Virus record (IMG/VR): IMGVR_UViG_3300046507_000082
Span: 1 to 27,288 of that record
Reading direction: 5' to 3' (one strand)
Length of the DNA stretch: 27,288 bases
Origin: a virus
Position 1 is the stretch's first letter. Every line of letters starts with the position of its first letter. Of this stretch, positions 11,119 through 20,376 are shown one piece after another. The notes under the pieces are model-generated. The model was not told the DNA's origin. It did not search any database and saw only the letters and a list, made by a program, of their open reading frames with translations. Both the position numbers and the translations under genes were made by a program.

Positions 11119-12618
11119 GAGCGCCACGTTCAGTCGCGGCGGCAGGATTGCCGGGTTGGCTTGCCCCAGCGGAGACCGGCGCCGGATAGCCTCGGCAGCG
11201 CGCTCGGCCTGCTTCACGACAGCCCGGTTATTGAACATCTTGGCAGCACGACCGGCCGCAGCGCCAGCAAACGCACCAGGAAGACCGCCAGCTTCATAGC
11301 CAGCCGTGCCGCCGGCAAGCATTCCAAGACCCCCGCCCCCACCCAGCAGGTTTGCGACATGGCGAACGAGGTTCTGGCTTGCTGTGCCCCTGACGATCTT
11401 TTCGAGATCGGCCTTGGTCTCAGCCGAAAGATATTTGGCCTCGTTGCTCAGCAGGTAGTTTGTCACCTGCTGCCTGATCTTGTTTCCGACGTTCATGCCG
11501 GAGTGTTCGCCAGCGGCGCGGAGGTCAGCCCGAGCCAGGCGCTTGTCCAAAGCCTCCGTTGCCTTGGCTGCCGAGTAGTTCTTGTCGGCCTCACGAATCT
11601 TCGCCATCGTGCCGGGCGAGTTCTGCTCAATCGCGTTCTCGATCTTGCCAAGGGCGACAAAGGCGCCGGCCTTGTTGGCGTCGGGCGCACCGAGCAGGCC
11701 CTTCACACTTTGGCGAGCAGCAACGAGATCGGCCACGTCAGCCGCGCCCGCAGTCGCAGGAGACCTGATTTCGTCCACGGCGCTGTGGATGCTCTGAGCC
11801 GTCGAGGGACGAATGCCCTTGTTGTTGAGCGTGGTCGTGATGTCGTCGGCGAGGTTGTCCAGCGTCGATTGGTGGATAGGCGTCGCGACGTTCCGGCTCG
11901 TCATGGCGTCGTACGCGTTCGTCGCCTCGGACTTGACGTCCGTAAGAGCTGGGGTGGCCGCCTTTAACGCGCGGGCCTCCGACATGGCGTTGATGGCCTT
12001 GGAAGCCCCAGCGCCGCCCAACAGGGCGCCAGCAGCGCGGGCATATGGTTCGGCCGCCGTTCCCTGCGTCAGCGCTCCAGCACCCTCGCTGGCGAGCGCA
12101 GGAACGGCAACGCGGCTTGCAAACAGCTTGCCGGCCGTCTTGAGCAATCCAGGTCCGGCCAATTCGGGGTCGGCCATGGCCGGCAAAAACTCAGCGCCGG
12201 TCTTGAGCACCTTCCCGACGCCAGTTTGCGGCTGGTAGTCCGGCGAGACGATCGGGTCGGTAACCGTCGATTGGATATCCTGAGAAGTCGGAGCGTTAGC
12301 GAGAAGGCCAAGACCGGGAATGACCTTGGACGCCGCCGAAGCCGCAGACTTGATGCCGGACGTGTCGAAGCCCAGCTTCGAGCCGGCGAGATCAAGTCCT
12401 TTGGTAGCAAGTTCGCGAGCATCGCCGCCCATGCCGAGCGTACCGATTGCCGCGCTTCCGAGACCGGAAGCAACCGACTTCGCAGCGTCCTCGCCCATGC
12501 TGGGACCGTGATAGGCTGCCATCAATTCAGCATCGGACATCTTGCTGACATCAGGCGCCGTTGCATGGCCGTATAGAGCCTGCAACTGGCTATCCGAAAG
12601 CGCCGAAAGGTCCGTCAT
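11047..12618 (-). CDS. Large Ala/Gly-rich internal virion (DNA-ejection) protein (523 aa)
   Basis: The N-terminus has two short related helices, LSDSQLQALYGH and MSDAELMAAYHG. A long Ala/Gly-rich helical body follows, with several segments that could insert into membrane (for example residues ~455-485, GGGGGLGMLAGGTAGYEAGG and GAFAGAAAGRAAK). The C-terminus reads LNVALSALRPALLTRPYF, similar to the end of the transglycosylase. Size, composition and position among the Gln-rich proteins and a transglycosylase match the set that podoviruses carry inside the head and eject to make a channel for DNA. No catalytic motif is seen. The ATG overlaps the upstream stop (ATGA). Confidence 0.72.
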   Translation of the reverse strand: MTDLSALSDSQLQALYGHATAPDVSKMSDAELMAAYHGPSMGEDAAKSVASGLGSAAIGTLGMGGDARELATKGLDLAGSKLGFDTSGIKSAASAASKVIPGLGLLANAPTSQDIQSTVTDPIVSPDYQPQTGVGKVLKTGAEFLPAMADPELAGPGLLKTAGKLFASRVAVPALASEGAGALTQGTAAEPYARAAGALLGGAGASKAINAMSEARALKAATPALTDVKSEATNAYDAMTSRNVATPIHQSTLDNLADDITTTLNNKGIRPSTAQSIHSAVDEIRSPATAGAADVADLVAARQSVKGLLGAPDANKAGAFVALGKIENAIEQNSPGTMAKIREADKNYSAAKATEALDKRLARADLRAAGEHSGMNVGNKIRQQVTNYLLSNEAKYLSAETKADLEKIVRGTASQNLVRHVANLLGGGGGLGMLAGGTAGYEAGGLPGAFAGAAAGRAAKMFNNRAVVKQAERAAEAIRRRSPLGQANPAILPPRLNVALSALRPALLTRPYFGNVVPDKRRD

Positions 12619-14162
12619 TTCAGCAGACCGCGCTTGCGCATTTCAGCTTCGATAGCTGATTTGTCCACGCCGGCCGACGTAGCTTGAGACCCACCATTCC
12701 CCTTTAGCCAACCATCAATACGCTCAAGCACCTTCTGGCCTTCCGGCTTGATGACAGGACCGGCCCTTTCAGCAGCCATCGGGCCAATCGCAGCCACGCG
12801 CTTTTCTTCGAGAGCCTGGAGTGAGCCATGGAGCAGCTCCGAGAGCTTCGCGATCTGGGCCTTCTGCTGATCAGGCGACATATTCTCGGAAAGGTTCTGC
12901 TCCCAGTGCCGGATTTCCGAGTCCGAGAGGTTGGCGCCTTTGAAGACCTTGGACATCTCTTCGGCTACCGCGTGGGCGTTCGTGCGGAATGCGCCGGGCT
13001 CTCCGCTTCCTCGAACCTCTTCGTTGAAGGTATTTCCAACGCGGTTAAAAAATGGAACCGCGCCGTTCTTAAGGTTGTCCATCGCGTCGAGCAGCGATCC
13101 GACATGCGCCAACGTCTGGTTCGCGGCGCGGACCATTTCGGAACTCTTGCCGGAGGTGAAGTCCTTCGCACCGGCAGCACGCGCGCCCCAGCTCGTCGCG
13201 TCAAACGACGGATCAACCGAATGCGCCGCGTCGATCAGGGCAAGCGTCGCAGGGTTACGCATTGCGGCACCCGTAGGAAGCGGCTGACGGCCCTCGATCA
13301 TGGCCTTGACCATCGGCGCAATCTGCTTGGGCAGGTACTCATAGAGAGCCTCGCCCTGCACGCCTGAAGCCTTCGCCCGCTCCATATCGGCGAGCGGAGA
13401 CGATGAACCGGACGCTTGCCCCTGTGCATTGATGGGCTGGCCGTTGACGGTCTGATCGCGCTCGTTAATGAAGCCGTACTTCTTGCCGGCGAATGGATCT
13501 TCGCTGACGACGCCGTACTTTTCCTTGTTGGTCAGCGCCTCGGTGAGGATCGTTTTCCCAGCCTCCGGGTTCATCACGGCAAGCATGGCCTTAGAGGATG
13601 CCTCTTGCGGAGACATGCCGCTACTTTGAAGGGTTTGGCGAACGGCCTGATACTGCGCATTCAGGTTCTGTTGCGAGGGGCTCTGCATCCCCATTGCGCC
13701 ACCGAGCCCACCGAGAATTGCACCAATCGGGCCCGTGTGAGCATTGTTGAGGAAACCCCTGACACCCGCACCAAAGCCACCCCCAGCGCCTCCTAAAGCG
13801 GGAGGAAGTTGTTCGGGCTGCTGAGGAGGCGCCTGTTGCTGCGCCTGCTGCGGGAGTTGTCCCTGCGCCGGCTGAGCATTCGGAGGCGTCATGGCCTGCT
13901 GCGGCTGGAACTGATCCGGGTTGCCAATGCGCGGCATCTGATAGCCGCCGACCGCGATGGAATTGCTCGGCTGGGTCGGCGCGTAAGTCGCCGGATCGAA
14001 CGTCGCGCTATCGAAGGATCGACCGGAGCCGGGCTGCTGCGGGAAGCCGGCGCTCGGTTGATAGGTATTCTGCTGCATAAGGGAGTTCTGCAACAGATCT
14101 AGCAAGCCGCCGTTTTGTCCGCCGTAGGTGGACGGCTGCAATAGTGAGTCAAGCAGCCCCAT
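12615..14162 (-). CDS. Gln/Pro-rich internal virion protein (515 aa)
   Basis: Residues 1-125 are low-complexity and Gln/Pro-rich (for example GLLDLLQNSLMQQNTYQPS and QQAQQQAPPQQPEQLPPALG). A Gly-rich hydrophobic stretch follows (~127-160). From about residue 160 the protein is largely helical, with an ordered C-terminal domain (DLSEN... replaced here by WEQNLSENMSPDQQKAQIA, then a helix ending RVAAIGPMAAERAG). It lies between two other proteins of the same type and is assigned to the ejection apparatus on composition and synteny; sequence identity to a named family is not claimed. It starts directly after the preceding TAA. Confidence 0.68.
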   Translation of the reverse strand: MGLLDSLLQPSTYGGQNGGLLDLLQNSLMQQNTYQPSAGFPQQPGSGRSFDSATFDPATYAPTQPSNSIAVGGYQMPRIGNPDQFQPQQAMTPPNAQPAQGQLPQQAQQQAPPQQPEQLPPALGGAGGGFGAGVRGFLNNAHTGPIGAILGGLGGAMGMQSPSQQNLNAQYQAVRQTLQSSGMSPQEASSKAMLAVMNPEAGKTILTEALTNKEKYGVVSEDPFAGKKYGFINERDQTVNGQPINAQGQASGSSSPLADMERAKASGVQGEALYEYLPKQIAPMVKAMIEGRQPLPTGAAMRNPATLALIDAAHSVDPSFDATSWGARAAGAKDFTSGKSSEMVRAANQTLAHVGSLLDAMDNLKNGAVPFFNRVGNTFNEEVRGSGEPGAFRTNAHAVAEEMSKVFKGANLSDSEIRHWEQNLSENMSPDQQKAQIAKLSELLHGSLQALEEKRVAAIGPMAAERAGPVIKPEGQKVLERIDGWLKGNGGSQATSAGVDKSAIEAEMRKRGLLK

Positions 14163-15035
14163 TTAGCCACCCCCAAACGAGATCGGACCTTTGGGAATGA
14201 AATTCCCGATGCCCTGTGCAATCTTGAGGAACTGATCGGCACCGCTCATCTGCTGCGTGCCCTGCGACTGTCCCGTGGACTGCGAACCGAGCCCGGCAAT
14301 CGGAATGCCGATCTGTGCGAGCATGCCAAGGTTCTGGATGGGAATGCCAAGGCGCTGGGCCTCCGCAGCAAGCGTATTCGTCGCGCCGGAGTTGAGAGCA
14401 TCCTGACCAGCGCCGATCGCACTGACGCCCGCGCCCTTGTTCGCAAGACCCTGCTGGGTCAGGCCAGTCAAGAGGCCGCCCGTGGTATTGCCGGCGTTGT
14501 AGAGGTTGCCGGCCGCGCCCTGCTGGTTCTGGACGTTCTGATTGTACTGGGCCGCGATGGTCGGAGCGAGGCCCTGCGTGAGGCCACGCCCGAGAGCCAT
14601 CGAGTTCGCGCCCGAGAAGTCACGGCCAGCCGCCGCAAATGCGCCGTTGGTGCTGTTGGTGATATCGGACGTTGCCGTGTTGATCGCGTCCTTGAAGCCC
14701 GGCGTGTTGTACGGGTTGTAGTCCGTGTTCGAGGCGAGCGGCTGCGTCTGCGCCTGATATTGCTGATAGGCGTTGTTGATGTTGCCAGCCTGATCCGTGG
14801 CACCCCCGCCATTCAATAGGCTGGAGGTGTAGTTCTGCACGGCGGGTGCATATTGGCCGACGTTCGAGCCGTTCTGCTCGATGGTATTGAGCGCATTCGT
14901 CTGTGCGCCGGTAATCCCGGTCTGCGGGAGCAGGCCGTTCAACTGGCCCAAGATGCCGGTAATAGCGCCCTGTGCCGGCTGCCAAGGGGCAGTCGTAGAG
15001 CTCTGCTGCTGCGTCGAAGAGGACTGTCCGCCCAT
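14163..15035 (-). CDS. Gln/Gly/Asn-rich internal virion protein (290 aa)
   Basis: The protein is low in charge and rich in Gln, Gly, Asn and Ala throughout. It begins MGGQSSSTQQQSSTTAPWQP and ends in a short Pro-Gly tail (IPKGPISFGGG). A motif region near residues 100-150 (NPYNTPGFKDAINTATSDI and AAGRDFSGANS) is the most specific part and recurs in proteins I remember from proteobacterial podoviruses. It is probably the third of three DNA-injection proteins. The ATG overlaps the stop of the GNAT-like gene (TAATG). Confidence 0.65.
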   Translation of the reverse strand: MGGQSSSTQQQSSTTAPWQPAQGAITGILGQLNGLLPQTGITGAQTNALNTIEQNGSNVGQYAPAVQNYTSSLLNGGGATDQAGNINNAYQQYQAQTQPLASNTDYNPYNTPGFKDAINTATSDITNSTNGAFAAAGRDFSGANSMALGRGLTQGLAPTIAAQYNQNVQNQQGAAGNLYNAGNTTGGLLTGLTQQGLANKGAGVSAIGAGQDALNSGATNTLAAEAQRLGIPIQNLGMLAQIGIPIAGLGSQSTGQSQGTQQMSGADQFLKIAQGIGNFIPKGPISFGGG

Positions 15036-15421
15036 TATAGCACCTTTTCCAAAACAACATGCTCAACGCGATATCCGTCAAGCACTCGCGTCCAGCCTTT
15101 TCGGCCAAAAATTCGCATCTTCGTGCAACCTTCGTCTTTTGCGTATTGCTCAATCTTTGCGAACAGCGGCAACCAGCGCTCGCGGTCATAACCAGCGCAT
15201 GCCACCAACACGCAAACATTTCGGGATAGCTTCGTGGTCGCGGCAGCGAGAACTTCGCCTTCCCATGCGATCCACACCAACTGCGCGCCGTTCAGAACTT
15301 CGGCCTCGACATCCTCGAAAGCGCTCAGTCCCGTTCGCTCGATCGCAGCCTTGATCTTGTCCTTGACGTGCGGCCACATCTCGTTGACGCGCGCCGGATC
15401 GACGCAAAAGAGATCAGCCAC
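15035..15421 (-). CDS. GNAT-like small virion-cluster protein (128 aa, GTG start)
   Basis: The fold suggested by the sequence is that of an acetyltransferase: strands around LVWIAWEGEVLAAATTKLS and VCVLVACAGYDRERWLPL, a helix (LFAKIEQYAKDEGCTKMRI), and a final strand (YRVEHVVLEKV). A canonical Q/R-x-x-G-x-G/A acetyl-CoA loop is not obvious, since AGYDRERW stands in that place, so catalysis is uncertain. Small GNAT-like proteins are frequent at this point of podoviral late regions, and T7 gp13 is a possible counterpart. The start is GTG at 15421, overlapping the previous gene by 8 nt. Confidence 0.7.
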   Translation of the reverse strand: MADLFCVDPARVNEMWPHVKDKIKAAIERTGLSAFEDVEAEVLNGAQLVWIAWEGEVLAAATTKLSRNVCVLVACAGYDRERWLPLFAKIEQYAKDEGCTKMRIFGRKGWTRVLDGYRVEHVVLEKVL

Positions 15422-15737
15422 TTATCGACCAAAGGAAAGTTCTTCCGGTCGTCGCGCTGTTGGCGTGGGTAATCGTAAAGCTTCCGTTAGTGACAGCCGA
15501 AACGTATAACGTGCCGTTGCCGACTTCTGTTGCCGCATTGGCTGTCGTAGCTGTCAGTGTCGGCGTAGAGCCCGCCGCAATGGTCCCCGTCTGGGTCGGC
15601 GTGACCGTCGTTGTCGCGGCCGATGGCGTCAGCGTCACGGTCCCCGTTGCGTTCGACCGCCCCGCCGCGAGCTGCTGAATGGCAAGAACGATCTTCTTAA
15701 GATCGGTCTCGGTGATGCCGGGCACGAATGCTGTCAA
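15414..15737 (-). CDS. Small strand-rich structural protein (107 aa, TTG start)
   Basis: A short helix (TETDLKKIVLAIQQLAAGRS) precedes a Thr/Ala-rich beta region (TGTVTLTPSAATTTVTPTQT) and a last strand set (NGSFTITHANSATTGRTF). The QQLAAGRSNATGTVTL and FTITHAN segments recur in small tail-region proteins of related prophages, as I remember them. The product is probably a virion or fibre accessory protein with an Ig-like or jelly-roll core. TTG at 15737 overlaps the upstream TGA (TTGA). No enzyme motif is seen. Confidence 0.68.
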   Translation of the reverse strand: MTAFVPGITETDLKKIVLAIQQLAAGRSNATGTVTLTPSAATTTVTPTQTGTIAAGSTPTLTATTANAATEVGNGTLYVSAVTNGSFTITHANSATTGRTFLWSISG

Positions 15738-17200
15738 AGGACACCGTTCGTTGTCACGTCGGGGACAATACCGGCCGAGAACGTCCAGTTTGTCCCAGCC
15801 GGAATCCGGAGCTTGAACCTTGCATATCTGGCATCGCGCATCATATCGAAACGGCCAGTCCGCGCGCTGATCAAGACCTCGTTGGTGTAGATCGCCGTAG
15901 CCTGCTGAGTATCTCGATAGAGCAGCGATCCATAAGCCGTCGCAGCGTCAGTGATCGGACGGAAGCCCCTGACCGTAATCCTCTGCTCGTCCGTCCCCTG
16001 CTCTGCACTTTCAAGCGTTGCCTCAAGAGGTGAACCAGCGAAGAAGCCGAGCACATGAGACGAGTTGAACTGAGCGATTTGCGGCTGAACAGCGGTAGCG
16101 TAGGAATCCAGCGAGAGCGTCAGCGCATCAATCGACGAGGAAATTGTATCGAGGTTTTCAAGCGTCAGGCCGGTTTGCGAGATGCCAACCAGATATTCGC
16201 CCGTGACTGAAAGGGGAAAGAACCGATCCAGCAAATAGTCATAGCCAAGGATCTTGTCGAAGTTCGCTGGATTAACACCGTTGGCTGACCGGTACGCCCA
16301 ATAGACCTTAGTCGAGCGCGGATCGGCCGCGCCCTGGAAAAGCTCGAGATGGCCCTTGTCGAGATCGGCCAAAAACGTCCGGTCAACCTTCTCGCGCCCG
16401 ATCTGCTCGGGAACACCACCTGGTACAATCTTGTGGAAGCCCTGGCCCGCGTAAAAGAAGATGATCTCGCCGGCCTTGACGATCGAATAAGGCGCGTACA
16501 GCCCCTTATCCTGAGTGATGCGGTCGATCTGGAAGATGATCGGCGAACCAGCCACATAGGACATGCGACGGATCGCCTGGTCCTGGAAGATAATCCCGGC
16601 CTCGCCACCAGCTACACCACGAACAATGCCGCCGTCCGGGAAGTCCTGGAAGTCGCTCGAATTAACGCCGCTCGTCCACGTCGTCGTTGCGTTCAAACCC
16701 GACCACTGGATGCGGTAGGGGTTGGACAAAAGACCGGAGAGCACGAGGAAGCGGCCGACAACGCTGATATACGCTGCCTGAGGAGGTGACCCGGCGCAGT
16801 TCGAGAAGGCGGTTGCCGACGACAGATCGAACACCTGCAACACAGCATTGGCCTGCGTCGCGAAGACGAGGTTGCCGAACTGGGCAAACTGCCATTGAGC
16901 AGACGCCGTAAGAGCCGAATATGTGCTTGCGCCAAGCGAAACGTCAGTCCAAGTGAAATCGGTGTTGTTCAGCTTATAGAGCTTGGTCGAGGTGCCGGCG
17001 AAGGTGACAACCGTTCCATCAGACTTCAGGGCGTAGAAGGCGCCGCGACAGGCAGCCGGGAGGGCTTGCGTATAGGCTGAGAACGACGGGAACGGTCCAT
17101 ACCCATCCCCGCGCGGGGTAACGTTCAGGATGTTGTGGACGCTCGTTCCTTCGTAGTCCGAAGTATCCGGGCGCCAATCACCCCATTGGAGGAGCGGCAT
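15734..17200 (-). CDS. Beta-propeller tail protein, nozzle/plug candidate (488 aa)
   Basis: The protein begins [18 protein letters not shown] and contains repeated strand blades with small turns (ALKSDGTVVTFAGTSTKLY, GNLVFATQANAVLQVFDL, VGRFLVLSGLLSNPYRIQW). This is the pattern of propeller proteins that form the tail nozzle (T7 gp12-like) or tail stabiliser (P22 gp10-like). The second half includes KVYWAYRSANG and a C-terminal beta domain. It would close the tail below the adaptor and hold packaged DNA. Its place just after the fibre/esterase genes and before the ejection proteins fits. The start overlaps the previous stop (TAATG). Confidence 0.75.
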   Translation of the reverse strand: MPLLQWGDWRPDTSDYEGTSVHNILNVTPRGDGYGPFPSFSAYTQALPAACRGAFYALKSDGTVVTFAGTSTKLYKLNNTDFTWTDVSLGASTYSALTASAQWQFAQFGNLVFATQANAVLQVFDLSSATAFSNCAGSPPQAAYISVVGRFLVLSGLLSNPYRIQWSGLNATTTWTSGVNSSDFQDFPDGGIVRGVAGGEAGIIFQDQAIRRMSYVAGSPIIFQIDRITQDKGLYAPYSIVKAGEIIFFYAGQGFHKIVPGGVPEQIGREKVDRTFLADLDKGHLELFQGAADPRSTKVYWAYRSANGVNPANFDKILGYDYLLDRFFPLSVTGEYLVGISQTGLTLENLDTISSSIDALTLSLDSYATAVQPQIAQFNSSHVLGFFAGSPLEATLESAEQGTDEQRITVRGFRPITDAATAYGSLLYRDTQQATAIYTNEVLISARTGRFDMMRDARYARFKLRIPAGTNWTFSAGIVPDVTTNGVL

Positions 17201-18033
17201 TAGAACGGCGCTCCGCTGGCGTGCATGGCGTTATAGACAGCGGTCGCAGCGTTCGGGGCGCCCGTATCGCTCCAGTGCGTGTTGTCACCCTGCCTGTTCG
17301 CGCCGGTCAAAGCATCCATGTCGCCACCGGACCAAAAGGTCGTGTTGTCCACGATCCCGGTTTGCGCCCCTTGGATGGTCGCATTCACCACGCCGTTCAA
17401 AAGCGTCTGCTTGGGGACGAAGAAGCGGCCGGAGAAGCCGGCGGCAACAGCAGTTGAGCGGATCGTATTGAGAGACGCCTGGTAGGACGCCGCGCTCGTT
17501 CCCGTGTCGTTTTCCCCCTGCCCCCACCAGATCGCAAAGGTTACGTTCGTCACAGCCGGCGTGATGCCCTTAGCTGCCAGCCTGCGCATCGAGACTGGAA
17601 TGCGGTCTGCAAGTGTGCCGCCCGTGGCCCATTGCGCCGCCGTCGTTCCACCAACGGCACTGTCTATCAGAATGACGCGACTGAACTGGCCGCCAGTGAT
17701 CAGCTTGTCCGCAACCTGCGGGCAGAGATTGCCGCGCAGAGGTACGTCTTCATTCCAACACCCGAGTAGCGAGCCGTCTACTGAGTAAAGGCCGCCATCG
17801 TAGATGTTCATCTGGTCGATAACGCTTGCGTTCGTTGGCGCAACCAGCGTCGGGACGATATTCGTCATGTTGCTCTGACCAGCAAGGATCAGAACAAGGT
17901 TCTTGACGCCTGTGTTGATCGTGGCCGATCGAGCTGACAGGCCTTTTGTCTCACGATGGAAAACCCTGGCCTGCGACACCGTAAAGCTGTCATCCAGCGT
18001 GAACGGGTCAGGCGGCGAAAAGCCTCGGCTCAT
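17200..18033 (-). CDS. Sialate-O-acetylesterase-like SGNH hydrolase (SASA type, 277 aa)
   Basis: The catalytic blocks are complete: [11 protein letters not shown] (Ser54 in GQSN), [10 protein letters not shown] (169-177) and DNTHWSD (Asp250-x-x-His253). This pattern belongs to the SASA/CE6-like carbohydrate esterases, which remove acetyl groups from sugars. About 40 N-terminal residues before the domain probably link it to the particle. There is no signal peptide. It is coupled to the tail fibre by an ATGA overlap, which fixes the start at 18033; a longer frame reaching 18453 is antisense-like overlap with the fibre. It is probably part of the host-recognition machinery, acting on capsule or O-antigen. 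Confidence 0.83.
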   Translation of the reverse strand: MSRGFSPPDPFTLDDSFTVSQARVFHRETKGLSARSATINTGVKNLVLILAGQSNMTNIVPTLVAPTNASVIDQMNIYDGGLYSVDGSLLGCWNEDVPLRGNLCPQVADKLITGGQFSRVILIDSAVGGTTAAQWATGGTLADRIPVSMRRLAAKGITPAVTNVTFAIWWGQGENDTGTSAASYQASLNTIRSTAVAAGFSGRFFVPKQTLLNGVVNATIQGAQTGIVDNTTFWSGGDMDALTGANRQGDNTHWSDTGAPNAATAVYNAMHASGAPF

Positions 18034-19556
18034 GCGCGGAACCTGATCGACATACCAGTTTGGGCGAAGGTGGTACCGGCGGTGCCGATAGAAGTGAGCG
18101 CCGTCGTGGTCGAATTTAATTCGAGCGCATTGAAAGTATGAAAACCTAACCCAGGCGTTCCGTCGTAGAACGCGGTAATCGGCGACAAATTCGTGGAATC
18201 TGGTGAATAAATAAACCGTCCGCTTGGCGCGGTCGTTGAGTCCAAACCAATTCCAACGGCCGCCTGAGATGATGCCCCCGCTCTTATAGACGACAAAAGG
18301 ACGAGTGAAATACCGTCTTCGTCCAGCCCGCGAAGGACCGAGATTGCATAGGTTGCTTGACCATTCTGCGACCGCCATGTGTTGGCAACGGCATATGTCC
18401 AGCTCGCAGTGCTCATGCCGACAAAGCCGGAAACATCCACGCGGTTGTAGCAATTCCAGACGTTGAAGACGCCGGCAGTTCCGTTTGTCGAAACGGCGGG
18501 GAAAATGTAGTCAATCGTGGATGAACCATTGCTACCGATCGTGCCAACATAGGTCCCGCGCGAGGCTGCCGGCCCGTTGGTGATCGAGGCATTGTTCAAA
18601 TAGATGCCGTTGACTAGGACAAGAGCCGTACCGGCTGAGCGGGCTGTGGCGCTTGTCCAAGCCGGACCACGCGAAACGCGGATCGTGCCGGAGTCATTCC
18701 AGATGAACACATCGTAGTAGGACGTGGCTGCGACAGCCGCAGGCGATTTGGTCGCGTCGGTGGTGACAAGCGAGATTTCGCCGCCCGTGATCAGCGTCGG
18801 GACGAAGTTGGCACCGTCGTAAATCGGCGCGTAGCTTCCAGCATAGGCTGTGTAATAAACGGTCGTCGCACCGGCAACGCTCGTCGTCATGACCGGCGTG
18901 CCGCTAGTCAAGGTCAAACGGCCGCCAGGCAGAATTGGGATAGCAAGCGCGCCGGTTTGGCCGTTAACGGAAGTAACGCCTCCACCAGGAGACGCCCACG
19001 TCCCGTCACCACGCCAGAACGTCGAGGAAGAAGCCGCCGTGCCAGAGTTCAGATTGTTGACGGAAAGGTTCCCGGTCACGCCCGTCGAGAGCGGCAATCC
19101 TGTGAGATTTGTTGCAGTACCAGAAGCCGGCGTTCCAAGAGCGCCACCAACAAAATAGGCCGCACCCGTCCCGGCCTCGTCGGTCAATGCCGCACGCAGA
19201 TTCGCACTGTTTGGGGTGGCGAGGAATGTCGCGACACCCGCACCGAGGCCCGTAACACTACCAATAGCAGGCGTGACGGTTACGTTAGACGCAGCCGTGG
19301 CGAGGCCCTTAGCGTTGAAGGTAACCTGAACCGTCTGGGTCGCGCTGCCGAACGTTCCGACGTTCGCATTCACCGTCGCGAGCGTGGTTGCAGCGGAGCC
19401 GGGCGAGGTGGTAACGTCGCCGGTCAGTGCCGGCAACTGCGTCGTGTCAACCGAACCCGTGACTGCGTGGTCAGCGTCCCACGATGGGCCATCCACCAAC
19501 ACATTAGGGTTAGCCGCAGCGCCGGTCAGCGTTGCATGCTTGACGGTAAGTGTCAT
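18030..19556 (-). CDS. Tail fibre / tailspike-like protein (508 aa)
   Basis: The N-terminal 220 residues are typical of phage fibre shafts: [40 protein letters not shown], and [19 protein letters not shown] followed by [15 protein letters not shown]. The [15 protein letters not shown] motif is common to these shafts. From about residue 220 the protein is a strand-rich receptor-binding part with no recognised enzyme motif. The start at 19556 (ATGA overlap with the 57-aa gene) is preferred to the codon at 19568. The catalytic partner is likely the coupled SASA esterase. The Gly/Thr-rich repeats make it a candidate for recombination with other prophages. Confidence 0.82.
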   Translation of the reverse strand: MTLTVKHATLTGAAANPNVLVDGPSWDADHAVTGSVDTTQLPALTGDVTTSPGSAATTLATVNANVGTFGSATQTVQVTFNAKGLATAASNVTVTPAIGSVTGLGAGVATFLATPNSANLRAALTDEAGTGAAYFVGGALGTPASGTATNLTGLPLSTGVTGNLSVNNLNSGTAASSSTFWRGDGTWASPGGGVTSVNGQTGALAIPILPGGRLTLTSGTPVMTTSVAGATTVYYTAYAGSYAPIYDGANFVPTLITGGEISLVTTDATKSPAAVAATSYYDVFIWNDSGTIRVSRGPAWTSATARSAGTALVLVNGIYLNNASITNGPAASRGTYVGTIGSNGSSTIDYIFPAVSTNGTAGVFNVWNCYNRVDVSGFVGMSTASWTYAVANTWRSQNGQATYAISVLRGLDEDGISLVLLSSIRAGASSQAAVGIGLDSTTAPSGRFIYSPDSTNLSPITAFYDGTPGLGFHTFNALELNSTTTALTSIGTAGTTFAQTGMSIRFRA

Positions 19557-19726
19557 TCGGCCGTCCAAATCTCGGATTGAATGGTCTTGCCGTCCCAGAT
19601 GCCGCCCGTCTCGCCAGTGTCGAAAATAGGCCGACGATCGAACACAAAGGGGTCAAACACGCGCACGGCCTGCGTCTCCGCAGTCCACGTCTCGCTCTGC
19701 TGCGTCTTCGGCGTCCACGTCGTCAT
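19553..19726 (-). CDS. Small tail-region protein rich in T-W-T motifs (57 aa)
   Basis: This small frame is closed by ATGA overlaps at both ends: its ATG at 19726 overlaps the adaptor's TGA, and its TGA overlaps the fibre's ATG at 19556. The sequence shows an internal repeat, [19 protein letters not shown] and, at the end, [10 protein letters not shown], with [18 protein letters not shown] between. It resembles tiny conserved proteins that precede fibre genes in other prophages, as I remember them. It is probably a virion component or fibre connector. No transmembrane segment is present. Confidence 0.7.
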   Translation of the reverse strand: MTTWTPKTQQSETWTAETQAVRVFDPFVFDRRPIFDTGETGGIWDGKTIQSEIWTAE

Positions 19727-20376
19727 GGTGTGGCACCCGTCGTGCGCATCGCCATCGGCCCCGAATTGAAGGTCGAGGTCATGCCGAGGGTGTTAAGGGC
19801 ATCAAGCGCGGACGAAAGACCGGCCGCCCACACCTGGATGCGTGCGTCTTCCTTGATGTAGGGGGCGGATTCGAGCAGAGTGCCGTATAGGTACAGATCC
19901 GGCGCAAGCGTCAGCAGCCAGTTAGTCGAGTTGGTCGCCAACGCTGGAATGTTCTGCCGGTACACCATTTCGATGGTGTAGTTGCTGTCAGGGGTTGGCG
20001 CTAATTCGATCTCTGACCCAAAGATCGTGAAGAACTGCGGCTGCCCCACGGCGTTACCGATTGACGATCGATATTCGTCAAGCTGCGTGCCTGATTTGAA
20101 ATCCAGATGCGGCTTCCCGCTGACGCTCGACAGCCTGATACGCCGCATTGACTGGAAGTCAGCCGGGAGAGAGATGAATTCAGGTTCAGTCGTGGTCGTG
20201 TCCGCCGTCGTGGTCGAGCGCTGCTCCATCTGCCGCACGAACAGCGAGCGGTTCATCTTGGCTTCGAAAAGTTGGATGAACGTCGGGACGCGGGCAATCA
20301 GCGTCGTGTCCTGATCTCGAGCAAGGTACTCGACGGCTGTTGATTGCAGCGAGGTATAGTCGGTGATTGTGCTCAA
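19723..20376 (-). CDS. Head-to-tail adaptor / tail tubular protein A-like (217 aa, TTG start)
   Basis: The N-terminal helices (DYTSLQSTAVEYLARDQDT, LIARVPTFIQLFEAKMNRSL) followed by EFISLPADFQSMRRIRL and IGNAVGQPQFFTIFGSEIEL are those of the adaptor family that includes T7 gp11 and P22 gp4. It forms a ring below the portal. The conserved LAPTPDSNYTIEMVYRQNIP strand is followed by a helical C-terminus with LLTLAPDLYLYGTLLESA. The start is TTG at 20376, overlapping the previous stop (TTGA). Length is normal for the family. It is followed by the fibre genes and then the nozzle candidate. Confidence 0.82.
   Translation of the reverse strand: MSTITDYTSLQSTAVEYLARDQDTTLIARVPTFIQLFEAKMNRSLFVRQMEQRSTTTADTTTTEPEFISLPADFQSMRRIRLSSVSGKPHLDFKSGTQLDEYRSSIGNAVGQPQFFTIFGSEIELAPTPDSNYTIEMVYRQNIPALATNSTNWLLTLAPDLYLYGTLLESAPYIKEDARIQVWAAGLSSALDALNTLGMTSTFNSGPMAMRTTGATP

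Noticed and set aside
11161-11967. Long + strand frame opposite the 523-aa ejection protein
   Set aside because: The product is Arg/Leu/Val-rich without motifs, and the minus-strand frame has coupling overlaps and a plausible role.
18034-18453. N-terminal extension of the SASA esterase
   Set aside because: It lies within the tail-fibre gene in another frame and is Arg/Cys/Trp-rich. The ATGA overlap at 18033 gives a normal start.
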